Positions 25,096 to 32,918 of a DNA stretch of 64,000 nt are shown here, piece by piece. Under the pieces are notes generated by a model that did not search any database, was not told the DNA's origin, and saw nothing but the letters and a program-made list of their open reading frames with translations. Position numbers and translations under genes: made by a program. Location of the stretch: assembly GCF_014645615.1 (NCBI RefSeq), contig NZ_BMMB01000005.1, positions 248,001 to 312,000 on the forward strand, given 5' to 3'. Position 1 is the first letter of the stretch. Every line of letters starts with the position of its first letter. This DNA comes from Paenibacillus hunanensis. GTDB taxonomy: Bacteria > Bacillota > Bacilli > Paenibacillales > Paenibacillaceae.

Positions 25096-27222
25096 TTGAA
25101 GAAGCTGACCGACAGGCTGACGATGATGCTTCAGTTTTTGATCGGTGCACATGGCGAATATATTACGATCCGCGATGTGTCGGATCATCTGGACGTCAGC
25201 GAAAAAACGGTCAAGCGTGAGCTACCTGCTGTTGAAGAATGGTTACGTCAGCATGAGCTCAAATTGATTCGAAAGCCTGGTACTGGTCTTGCCCTCGAAG
25301 GTGATGAGCCTGCGCTTCACGCAGCACGTCAGGAGCTGGAAGGGCAAACCCCGCGTAAGGATTACACCCGCGAGGAAAGGCATTACTTCATAATCAGCGA
25401 ACTCCTCCTTTCTCGTGAACCGATTAAACTGTATGCTTTTGCTTCACAATTTAAGGTGACCGAGGGCACCCTGAGCAATGATCTGGATCGCATTGAGCAG
25501 TGGCTAGCCTCCTTTGATATTACACTTGTGCGCAAGCCCGGACTTGGCGTATACATCGAAGGCACCGAGAGCAGCATCCGCTCGGCGCTTGTGCATTTAT
25601 TGTATGAGAGTGTGGATGAATATCAGCTTACTCATCTGGTGCGCGATCGCTTTCCGGCAGATGAAGAGCCGGGACGAGTACAGTTTCATATCCGCAATCG
25701 ACTGCTTAATCTGGTCGATGATGGCATGATGGATCAGCTTCAGCAATATCTCGGCGCTTTGGAACGAGATATGCATATGAAGCTGACGGATAGCGCCTAC
25801 ATCGGGCTCACCGTCCATCTGGCACTTGCGATTGAACGTATTCGCAGCGGACAGCGCATTACGATTGCGCCACGCGTGCTGGATGAATTAAAGCAGCTAA
25901 GCGAATTTCGTATCGCACGCCAGCTTGCCGAGCGGCTGGAGGAATCGTTTCAAATTACGATCCCTGAGGATGAGATGGGCTATATTACGATGCACCTCAA
26001 AGGAGCCGAAACCCGGCTTGGTGCCGAATCCGATTCGTATTATGAGCATGTCAGCTTTGAGCTGGTCAAGCTCGCCCGCGACATCCTCAAGATGGCTGAG
26101 GCAGAAACCGGCTTTGAGCTAAAAGGAAACAGCAAGCTATTCGCAGGCTTTATTAATCATCTGGGGCCAGCGATTGAGCGATTACGCTTAGGTCTGGATA
26201 TTCGCAATCCACTGCTCGCTCAGATCAAGGAGCAATACGGCGCCACCTTTGAAATCGCTCGCAAATGTGCAGGGCTGCTTGCCGATTTTACCGGACGTGA
26301 TGTACCGGAAGCGGAGATTGGCTATCTGGCGATGCATATCGGTGCCATGTCCGAATATGCCGCCGCACAGACGAAGCCGCTCAAAGCGATCATCGCCTGC
26401 GCTAGCGGAATGGGCACCTCCAGCTTGCTCTCCATTCGAGTGAAGCGTGAGTTCCCCTCGCTACAAATTATCGATGTAGTGTCCTCCTCGGAGGCTGCTC
26501 GCATGGAAACGCGCGCCGATGTGATCATTTCTACGGTTGAGGTGGATAGCCATATTCCAACCATTCGCGTGTCGCCGCTGTTATCGCCAGAAGATATTAA
26601 CGATATACGCAAAATGCTATCGAGACTGGAGGTTCGTAGCACCAGTCGTCCACAGCTACAGCGCACTTCCGATCCAGCAGAACGACTCACCGATACACTC
26701 GGATCGCACAAGGATACCGTAACCGGTATTCTCGACCTGACTGCTGGACTTGTCATCCGGGATGCCTTCCGTATCGAATCTGTATCGGATCTGATCCATC
26801 AGCTTGCTGGCATGTTTACCGGCTCAGCCGAACGCGCCAGCATTCTAGAACAGGAGCTACATGAACGAGAGCGGATGGGTGAGACGGTATTGTCTCAGGA
26901 TGGATTGATCCTGCTCCACTGTCGTTCCAGCGTCGTTCCAACATTATTTCTAGGCATTATTCGGTTCTCCGAACCGATTCAGGCAGCAACCCAATCGGTG
27001 GATCTATACGCTGCCATCGTGCTGCTCGCTCCAAAGAATAGCAGTAAGTCCTATCTGGAAGCCGTCAATGAAGTGAGCAAATCGCTCATTGACCGTCCTG
27101 GCTTTGTCACAAGGCTTGTCTCGGATCAACCATCCGAGCTCAAGTCCGAAATATCCGGTATGATGCGGGATCTGTACACCCGTAAAATCGAACAATATAT
27201 GATGGAGGTTGAACAATTATGA
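25096..27222 (+). CDS. mtlR: Mannitol operon activator MtlR (PRD/EIIB/EIIA-type regulator)
   Basis: A 708-residue transcriptional activator controlled by PTS phosphorylation. Order: N-terminal HTH domains (LTMMLQFLIGAHGEYITIRD; ISELLLSREPIKL...FKVTEGTLSNDLDRIEQW), two PTS regulation domains with conserved His residues (LTVHLALAIERI; GFINHLGPAIERL; IGYLAMHIGAM), an EIIB-Gat-like domain with Cys in ACASGMGTSS, and a C-terminal EIIA-Mtl-like domain with His in LILLHCRSS. These allow it to sense both glucose repression and mannitol transport. I start at the TTG at 25096 after AAAGGAGG; the longer frame is non-coding in character. mtlA overlaps its end by four bases. Confidence 0.92.
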   Translation: MKKLTDRLTMMLQFLIGAHGEYITIRDVSDHLDVSEKTVKRELPAVEEWLRQHELKLIRKPGTGLALEGDEPALHAARQELEGQTPRKDYTREERHYFIISELLLSREPIKLYAFASQFKVTEGTLSNDLDRIEQWLASFDITLVRKPGLGVYIEGTESSIRSALVHLLYESVDEYQLTHLVRDRFPADEEPGRVQFHIRNRLLNLVDDGMMDQLQQYLGALERDMHMKLTDSAYIGLTVHLALAIERIRSGQRITIAPRVLDELKQLSEFRIARQLAERLEESFQITIPEDEMGYITMHLKGAETRLGAESDSYYEHVSFELVKLARDILKMAEAETGFELKGNSKLFAGFINHLGPAIERLRLGLDIRNPLLAQIKEQYGATFEIARKCAGLLADFTGRDVPEAEIGYLAMHIGAMSEYAAAQTKPLKAIIACASGMGTSSLLSIRVKREFPSLQIIDVVSSSEAARMETRADVIISTVEVDSHIPTIRVSPLLSPEDINDIRKMLSRLEVRSTSRPQLQRTSDPAERLTDTLGSHKDTVTGILDLTAGLVIRDAFRIESVSDLIHQLAGMFTGSAERASILEQELHERERMGETVLSQDGLILLHCRSSVVPTLFLGIIRFSEPIQAATQSVDLYAAIVLLAPKNSSKSYLEAVNEVSKSLIDRPGFVTRLVSDQPSELKSEISGMMRDLYTRKIEQYMMEVEQL

Positions 27223-29201
27223 GCACAGTAAACACTTCTGCTCCTGCTAAACGCAGCGTACGCGACCGTGTACAAGGCTTTGGACGCTTTCTTAGCTCGA
27301 TGGTTATGCCAAACATCGGCGCATTTATCGCGTGGGGGTTATTAACAGCACTGTTTATCCCAACTGGCTGGTTTCCAAATGCTACACTAGCAACAATGGT
27401 AGACCCGATGATCAAATACCTGCTGCCGCTGCTAATTGCTTATACTGGCGGTAAGGTTGTTCATGATCATCGTGGTGGTGTACTTGGTGCTATCGCTGCT
27501 ATGGGCGTTATCGTCGGCGCTGATATCCCAATGTTCATCGGAGCCATGATTATGGGTCCACTTGGCGGTTGGGTAATCAAGCAATTCGACAAAGCGATTG
27601 AAGGCAAGGTAAAAGCCGGCTTTGAAATGCTCGTTAACAACTTCTCGGCTGGTATTATTGGTATGGTGCTTGCTATTCTCGGCTATGTCGGAATTGGTCC
27701 ACTGGTACAGGGCTTTACGCACCTGATCGAGGCAGGCGTTAACTTCCTCGTTGCCCATGACCTGTTACCACTTGTTTCCCTGTTTGTAGAGCCTGGTAAA
27801 ATTCTGTTCCTGAACAATGCGATCAACCACGGTATCTTCACACCGCTGGGCGCACAGCAATCACTGGAAACTGGTAAATCGATTTTCTACCTGCTGGAAG
27901 CTAACCCAGGTCCAGGTCTTGGCGTACTGCTCGCCTACTGGTTGTTTGGTAAAGGTTCGATTAAAGCTTCTGCACCGGGTGCAATTATCATTCAATTCTT
28001 TGGTGGGATTCACGAAATTTACTTCCCGTATGTACTGATGAAGCCGATTCTGTTCGTATCTGTTATTCTCGGTGGTATGGCGGGTGTATTTGTAAATAGC
28101 ATTCTGGGTAGCGGTCTGACCAGTGCTGCTTCGCCTGGTAGTATTATCGCTATTCTCGCACTTGCTCCAAAAGGTGGTATATTGCAGGTTATCGCTGGTG
28201 TAGCTGCGGCTGCACTCGTATCGTTCCTGCTATCCGCATTCTTCCTGCGTCGTTCACCAGTAAACGAAGGCGATCTGGAAAAAGCACAAGCCGCATCGAA
28301 GAGCATGAAAAGCACAGGTGGCGCTACACCTGCAATGGCACTGACAACAGCTGGCGATCTGCAAACAGGTAATGTTCGTAAAATCGTCTTCGCCTGTGAT
28401 GCAGGTATGGGTTCGAGCGCAATGGGCGCATCGTCATTCCGTAAAAAAGTTCAACAAGCTGGTCTGCCAATTCAGGTTACCAACTCGGCAGTTGACGCTA
28501 TTCCAGGCGATGCTGATATCGTCGTTACTCAGCAAAACCTGACCAGCCGTGCACGCGGCAAAGCACCTAATGCACAGCACGTATCGATCGATAATTTCAT
28601 TAATAACCCGATCTATGATGATATGATCCAGAAGCTCAAAGACGCAACCTCTGGTAATGCTGCATCCTCCGTACCGAAAGAAGCGGCTGGTGTACGCGAA
28701 GAAGTAAGTGAGGTGCTGAGCCACAATGCACCGCATATCGTTGCAGATACGCAGGAGGGTGCTTCCGCTGCTACAGGTACAGGCGTACTGCGTAAAGAGA
28801 ACATTGTCCTCGGTCTCGCAAGTGAGCCAAAGGAAGAAGCGATTCGTAGAGCAGGCGAGCTGCTCGCAGCTTCCGGTTATGTGAAGCCAGACTATGTAGC
28901 CGCTATGCATGAGCGTGAAAAGGTAGCAACAACCTACATCGGTAATGGCGTAGCCATCCCACACGGCGTAGGTGAGGCGAAAAAACAAATTCAAACCTCG
29001 GGTATCGTAGTACTGCAATATCCGCAGGGCGTTGATTTTGAAGGCGGCAAAGCGTATCTCGTTATTGGTATCGCTGGTGCAGGTGGAGAGCATTTGCAAA
29101 TCCTGACCAAAATCGCAGAAACAATCGAAGACGAGTCGGTTGTACAGCATCTGGCAAAAGTAACCGATGCAGACGAAATCTATCGCACATTCTCGATCTA
29201 A
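27219..29201 (+). CDS. mtlA: PTS mannitol-specific EIICBA permease
   Basis: A 660-residue fused transporter that imports mannitol while phosphorylating it to mannitol 1-phosphate. Residues 1-340 are the membrane EIIC domain (VMPNIGAFIAWGLLTALFIP; VEPGKILFLNNAINHG), about 385-470 the EIIB domain with phospho-Cys in FACDAGMGSSAMGAS, and about 520-655 the EIIA domain with phospho-His in GVAIPHGVGE. Many Bacillus species split the EIIA domain off as MtlF; here all three are fused as in E. coli. The ATG overlaps the mtlR stop (ATGA), so translation is coupled to the activator, giving the order mtlR-mtlA. Confidence 0.95.
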   Translation: MSTVNTSAPAKRSVRDRVQGFGRFLSSMVMPNIGAFIAWGLLTALFIPTGWFPNATLATMVDPMIKYLLPLLIAYTGGKVVHDHRGGVLGAIAAMGVIVGADIPMFIGAMIMGPLGGWVIKQFDKAIEGKVKAGFEMLVNNFSAGIIGMVLAILGYVGIGPLVQGFTHLIEAGVNFLVAHDLLPLVSLFVEPGKILFLNNAINHGIFTPLGAQQSLETGKSIFYLLEANPGPGLGVLLAYWLFGKGSIKASAPGAIIIQFFGGIHEIYFPYVLMKPILFVSVILGGMAGVFVNSILGSGLTSAASPGSIIAILALAPKGGILQVIAGVAAAALVSFLLSAFFLRRSPVNEGDLEKAQAASKSMKSTGGATPAMALTTAGDLQTGNVRKIVFACDAGMGSSAMGASSFRKKVQQAGLPIQVTNSAVDAIPGDADIVVTQQNLTSRARGKAPNAQHVSIDNFINNPIYDDMIQKLKDATSGNAASSVPKEAAGVREEVSEVLSHNAPHIVADTQEGASAATGTGVLRKENIVLGLASEPKEEAIRRAGELLAASGYVKPDYVAAMHEREKVATTYIGNGVAIPHGVGEAKKQIQTSGIVVLQYPQGVDFEGGKAYLVIGIAGAGGEHLQILTKIAETIEDESVVQHLAKVTDADEIYRTFSI

Positions 29202-29248
29202 TCGGGTACACATGAGCCAGCTACTGGTTACAAATAGAGTATGAATGG

Positions 29249-29280
29249 TTAAATCAGCAGCGAATAGGCTGCTGATTTAA
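29249..29280 (+). terminator. Perfect 13-bp hairpin between mtlA and mtlD
   Basis: TTAAATCAGCAGC (29249-29261) and GCTGCTGATTTAA (29268-29280) with a 6-nt loop. Only a weak T tract follows, so it may attenuate rather than fully stop transcription before mtlD. Confidence 0.6.
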
Positions 29281-29441
29281 CCTGTTTATTGGTCTGTTTC
29301 TGTTCATCTGTTATGTAGTTATCACATATTCAACCTATCCAAAGCAGCCTGTCTTTGCCTATCCTTGCGAGAATCAATTTTCTGGCAATCCCTATATAAC
29401 TGCAAATGGCAAGCTGTCCTATACTTACGGAGGTGCAAGTT

Positions 29442-30596
29442 ATGAAAAAAGCAATTCAATTCGGAGCAGGTAATATCGGTCGTGGATTTATCGGAGCACT
29501 GCTAGCTAACGCAGGCTATCATGTCATTTTTGCCGATGTCAATGAGCAAATGATCAACGCGCTGAACGAGCAAAAGAGCTACAACATTCATATCCTTGAT
29601 CTCGAAAAAAGTGTGCAGACCATTACGAACGTATCAGGCTGCATGTCAAATGGAACGGAGATTATCGATGAGATTGCGACAGCAGAGATCATTACAACCG
29701 CTGTCGGTCCAAACGTACTTAAATTTATCGCCCCAACGATTGCACAGGGCATCGAGGCACGTCGAAATGCGGGTGCAGGCGCGCTGAACATTATCGCATG
29801 TGAAAATATGGTTGGCGCTACAAGCCACCTGCAAGAGCAAGTGGAAAGCCATCTGTCCGAGGAAGGCAAAGCATACGCACAGGAGCATGTCGGCTTCGCA
29901 AACTGCTCTGTTGACCGCATCGTGCCTCCATTCCAGGGCGACAACCTGCTGGATGTAGGTGTAGAAGCATTCCATGAGTGGATCGTCGAGGAGCCGAAGC
30001 TCAAGGGCGGTACACCTCAAATCGACGGTATGAAGCTGACTGACAATCTTGTTGCCTATGTACAGCGCAAGCTGTTCACACTCAACACCGGTCATGCGAT
30101 CACTGCTTACCTGGGCTTCCTGAAAGGCATTGAAACGATTGACCAGAGCATTCAGGATGAATCGGTACGCGCCATCGTACGCCCAGCCATGGAAGAAAGC
30201 GGCGCAGCCCTTGTGAAAAAGCATGGCTTCGACGCAGACGAGCATGCCAAATACATCGACAAAATCGAAACACGCTTCAAAAATCCATACATTCGTGACG
30301 AAGTGATTCGTGTTGGCCGCGAGCCTCTACGTAAGCTCGGCCCTGCTGATCGTCTGATCGGCCCTGCCAATATGGCAGCTGAGCTAGGTCTTGGACGCGA
30401 TCATCTACTGCAAGGCGCAGCAGCGGCATTCCATTATGACAATGCCAATGATCCCCAATCCGCTGAGCTGCAAGGACGTATTCAGGCTGAAGGCGTAGGC
30501 CCGGTCGTGAGCGACGTGACTGGCTTTGCTAAGGATAGTGAGGATTATAATAAAGTGATGGCTGCTTATGAGGAGCTGAAAAGCTTGAAGGGTTAA
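29442..30596 (+). CDS. mtlD: Mannitol-1-phosphate 5-dehydrogenase
   Basis: A 384-residue NAD-dependent enzyme converting mannitol 1-phosphate to fructose 6-phosphate, the last step before glycolysis. The Rossmann motif FGAGNIGRGFIG opens the protein, CENMVGATSHL and the catalytic region KLTDNLVAYVQRKLFTLNTG with the conserved Lys and Asn/His are in place. The ATG at 29442 follows ACGGAGGTGCAAG. It completes the mannitol locus 240 bases after mtlA; a hairpin in that gap may tune its expression. Confidence 0.95.
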   Translation: MKKAIQFGAGNIGRGFIGALLANAGYHVIFADVNEQMINALNEQKSYNIHILDLEKSVQTITNVSGCMSNGTEIIDEIATAEIITTAVGPNVLKFIAPTIAQGIEARRNAGAGALNIIACENMVGATSHLQEQVESHLSEEGKAYAQEHVGFANCSVDRIVPPFQGDNLLDVGVEAFHEWIVEEPKLKGGTPQIDGMKLTDNLVAYVQRKLFTLNTGHAITAYLGFLKGIETIDQSIQDESVRAIVRPAMEESGAALVKKHGFDADEHAKYIDKIETRFKNPYIRDEVIRVGREPLRKLGPADRLIGPANMAAELGLGRDHLLQGAAAAFHYDNANDPQSAELQGRIQAEGVGPVVSDVTGFAKDSEDYNKVMAAYEELKSLKG

Positions 30597-30735
30597 TGCC
30601 TGCCCTCGTAAGACATGGTGGGAACAGGTCGTTCGCTTGATTCCCACCATGTCACGCGTCATATTTCGGTCTAAAAAAGCAACAACATTTACACCCAAAC
30701 TACTGCTTATCCTGTCACATGTTACAGGACGAGCC

Positions 30736-30764
30736 TTGAAAATATACTGGCACCAGTATAAAAT
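30736..30764 (+). promoter_or_regulatory. Candidate promoter of an antisense RNA
   Basis: TTGAAA (30736-30741), 17 bp, TAAAAT (30759-30764, within TATAAAAT). It would give a rightward RNA of about 170 nt that ends at the terminator 30899-30938 and overlaps the 3' end of the small leftward gene at 30921-31061. Confidence 0.55.
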
Positions 30765-30770
30765 GAGGTT

Positions 30771-30938
30771 AATTCCAGTTAACTGTGGTTCATTACGGTT
30801 AACGGCCATACAAAATAGCCCTACCGCGCCAACGGTAGAGCTATGGGACATAAAGCGTGGTAGAACCCACGGCGCGCTATACCCTCAGGTATTTATCCAA
30901 CCCACCGAAGGCGGTCAACCTTACTCGGTGGGTTTTTT
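30771..30938 (+). ncRNA. Candidate antisense (antitoxin) RNA
   Basis: Bounded by the promoter at 30736-30764 and the strong terminator at 30899-30938. It includes a small hairpin CTACCG/CGGTAG near 30820-30840 and is complementary to the last codons and 3' untranslated region of the leftward small gene. Expression is not known; the call rests on layout only. Confidence 0.45.
30899..30938 (+). terminator. Strong terminator
   Basis: AACCCACCGA (30899-30908) pairs with TCGGTGGGTT (30925-30934), followed by a T run. It contains the stop codon of the leftward small gene. Confidence 0.88.
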
Positions 30939-31061
30939 CTGCTTGTTTTTAAGCTTGCGACGAACAAGACGGTACAGCCTTCGTCCGCTGAGTACAATAC
31001 TAAGCGAAGCAGCGATCATCTTTAATATATCCGCAAACTCAATCAAAACAAGTGCGATCAT
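30921..31061 (-). CDS. 46-residue membrane peptide, candidate type I toxin
   Basis: A short gene below usual annotation cut-offs. The ATG at 31061 sits behind GAGGAGGTGATGCC, an excellent ribosome binding site. The peptide has one hydrophobic N-terminal segment (ALVLIEFADILKMIAASLSI, charged once in the middle) and a very basic C-terminus (GRRLYRLVRRKLKNKQKK), the usual layout of Fst/TxpA/BsrG-class toxins. A TGCTACAAT extended -10 (31136-31128) lies upstream and a convergent candidate antisense RNA overlaps its 3' end. No homology was tested; a small phage-like or signalling peptide remains possible. Confidence 0.6.
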   Translation of the reverse strand: MIALVLIEFADILKMIAASLSIVLSGRRLYRLVRRKLKNKQKKPTE

Positions 31062-31127
31062 GGCATCACCTCCTCATGGAAGGCTACGCCGTGATCGCCC
31101 CACCGAAACGCTCTATATCTTCCTATA

Positions 31128-31136
31128 ATTGTAGCA
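31128..31136 (-). promoter_or_regulatory. Extended -10 promoter of the small membrane peptide gene
   Basis: On the minus strand TGCTACAAT, with a predicted start near 31121 and a 5' leader of about 60 nt. No good -35 is seen, as often with extended -10 promoters. Confidence 0.45.
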
Positions 31137-31194
31137 TAACTCGTAGGATTCACCTATCCGTATATCGACCCATCGCACATTGGAATACACAGTA

Positions 31195-31223
31195 AAAAGC
31201 CCCCTTCCACTCGAAAGGGGCTT
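31195..31223 (-). terminator. Terminator of the EAL-domain gene
   Basis: AAGCCCC(C)TT pairs with AAAGGGGCTT; the minus strand continues with TTTTT. Confidence 0.78.
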
Positions 31224-31285
31224 GCCGTTTTTGCTTATAGGACGAGCTAAAATCGGTCTTCATATGAATCTATAGTGCTAGCCAC

Positions 31286-32308
31286 TTATCTAGCAACAGG
31301 CTGATCTGCCGGTCTGCCAAACAAATACCCCTGCCCCAGATTAATTCCGATGCTACGGCAAAATTCAAACTCCTCACGACGTTCGATCCCCTCTGCCAGC
31401 ACACGGCTACCTGTAGCAAGTGAACGCTCCACGATATGCTCAATCTGCTGCTGCTTCGCCTTATCCTGATCACAATGATCGATCAATCCACGATCAATTT
31501 TCACATAATCCGGCTTCAGCTTATCGATCAGCTCGGGCTTGGAATAACCGGAGCCCACATCATCCAGCGCTACAAAAATGCCATTGCTACGATACACGTC
31601 AAAAATATTTTGTAGCTTGGGCATATGCAAAATATTTTCCGTCTCCACCACTTCAAATACGAAGTCCTTCGGGTCGAGATTCAAGCGCTCAATCGCCGCA
31701 AAAGTATGACTGAGACAATACTGCGGATTGTAGATCGATGACGGCAAAAAGTTAATAAACCGCTTGATTCCGCGTGGCAGATGCTCTGCACTAGTCTCGA
31801 TTGCCGAGATCCGTGCCGCACGATCCAGAAAGGAATGCAATCCGGTACGATGCGCAATATCGAACAGACGATAGGGCTGAAACGAAGGTCCATCTACAAT
31901 CGGACGCAGCAGGAATTCGTAAGCGACCACCTGCTCCTGTTCATCCACAATCGGCTGCATATGACTTGTAAATTGACGCCGACGTATAATATCGACAATA
32001 TCGTAATTTTGCAAGCGGGAGATAATCACCGTTGCTGGAAGCCAGGAAGGCTCCCCTCCAATATTGCCTGCTCCCCAAATTCCCACCTGCAAATCGCTTC
32101 CTTCCACCATAGGCAGCATGCACACCCATTGTAAAATATCCAGCATCTGTTCTCTCGAATAATAATCGATCGATACTGTGTCCCCTATAATTACAAAGTC
32201 AAAATCCTGACCGTGCATTGTTTGCTCTAATGAAGCCGACAGCGGTCGCAATGACACGACACCCTGATCCTCAATTGGTTGAATATAGCTACATTCGCTA
32301 CAATTCAT
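31286..32308 (-). CDS. EAL-domain protein, putative cyclic-di-GMP phosphodiesterase
   Basis: A 340-residue cytosolic protein. The C-terminal EAL domain (about residues 115-335) retains the ExLxR motif as YEFLLRP, the metal and catalytic residues in FINFLPSS, FEVVETE, VALDDVGSGYS, VKIDR and LAEGIE, and the final GQGYLFGRP. The set looks catalytically complete, so hydrolysis of c-di-GMP to pGpG is likely. The N-terminal 110 residues are unrecognised, beginning with a CxxC pair (C3, C6) that could bind zinc or sense redox state. The ATG at 32308 follows GGGGAGGGTAACT. Monocistronic; signal unknown. Such proteins favour motility over biofilm. Confidence 0.85.
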   Translation of the reverse strand: MNCSECSYIQPIEDQGVVSLRPLSASLEQTMHGQDFDFVIIGDTVSIDYYSREQMLDILQWVCMLPMVEGSDLQVGIWGAGNIGGEPSWLPATVIISRLQNYDIVDIIRRRQFTSHMQPIVDEQEQVVAYEFLLRPIVDGPSFQPYRLFDIAHRTGLHSFLDRAARISAIETSAEHLPRGIKRFINFLPSSIYNPQYCLSHTFAAIERLNLDPKDFVFEVVETENILHMPKLQNIFDVYRSNGIFVALDDVGSGYSKPELIDKLKPDYVKIDRGLIDHCDQDKAKQQQIEHIVERSLATGSRVLAEGIERREEFEFCRSIGINLGQGYLFGRPADQPVAR

Positions 32309-32856
32309 AGTTACCCTCCCCGGGTCGAATACGATGTGCTGTACACCAAACGGCTGCATTTTCTGCGCGCCTGTAAGACGAATACTATTGGATCAAGCCT
32401 TCTGACAGCACATTAGCTGACTGAAGCTATTTCCAGTATACACTCACTGGCTTCCCCCGCAAACGCTATCGCGGCAGACCGATCGATGGTATAGCTGCAT
32501 CCTTTTCTATTTATTTGGCTTCTTAAACGTCATTCACTTCAGGTCATATTCAAATAAGGTACAGATATTTTGATACGCAAAAATCCCTTTTTCATTTTAC
32601 CTCGCGTTTATGGTGCCAAACGCTAGAATGGTGCAAGAGTATCGATATCGTAAGATCGTTTGCTTTGAAAATATCACTTTTCATTGAACCTCATGTTAGG
32701 AGGTCGCTAACACGATAAATGGAATGAGCGATTGTTGTCGTCCGCTCATAAATAGTTCTATTTACCCATAATGAATACATATTAATCACAACAAGTAACT
32801 TTCAATGTGACCTGAAGAGATGCCAATCGTTATCGGGGAAGTCATCTTCGTTTAAC
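32309..32856. other. Intergenic region upstream of the EAL gene
   Basis: About 550 bases with no gene. It holds copy B of the conserved motif block (32674-32713); otherwise AT-rich sequence without clear hairpins. Confidence 0.5.
32674..32713. promoter_or_regulatory. Conserved motif block, copy B
   Basis: CACTTTTCATTGAACC, 4 bp, GTTAG (32695-32699), 7 bp, CTAACAC (32707-32713). It closely matches 13612-13652. It lies about 370 bases upstream of the EAL gene. Confidence 0.5.
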
Positions 32857-32889
32857 AAAAGAGCTGCGGTGTTATACACCACAGCTCTT
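32857..32889 (-). terminator. Terminator of the cyclic nucleotidase gene
   Basis: AAGAGCTG and CAGCTCTT with inner GGTGT/ACACC; T run on the minus strand. Confidence 0.85.
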
Positions 32890-32918
32890 CGGGTTTAGCT
32901 CGTTCCTATAGCAGTCAA

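Noticed and set aside
28434..29213. Minus-strand reading frame of 259 codons inside mtlA
   Set aside because: Shadow of the EIIB/EIIA coding sequence; no ribosome binding site, Cys-rich implausible translation.
29646..30245. Minus-strand reading frame of 199 codons inside mtlD
   Set aside because: Antisense shadow; no start signal and unlikely composition.
30637..31128. Plus-strand frame spanning the toxin/antisense region
   Set aside because: No Shine-Dalgarno, runs through a strong terminator and a better-supported leftward small gene.
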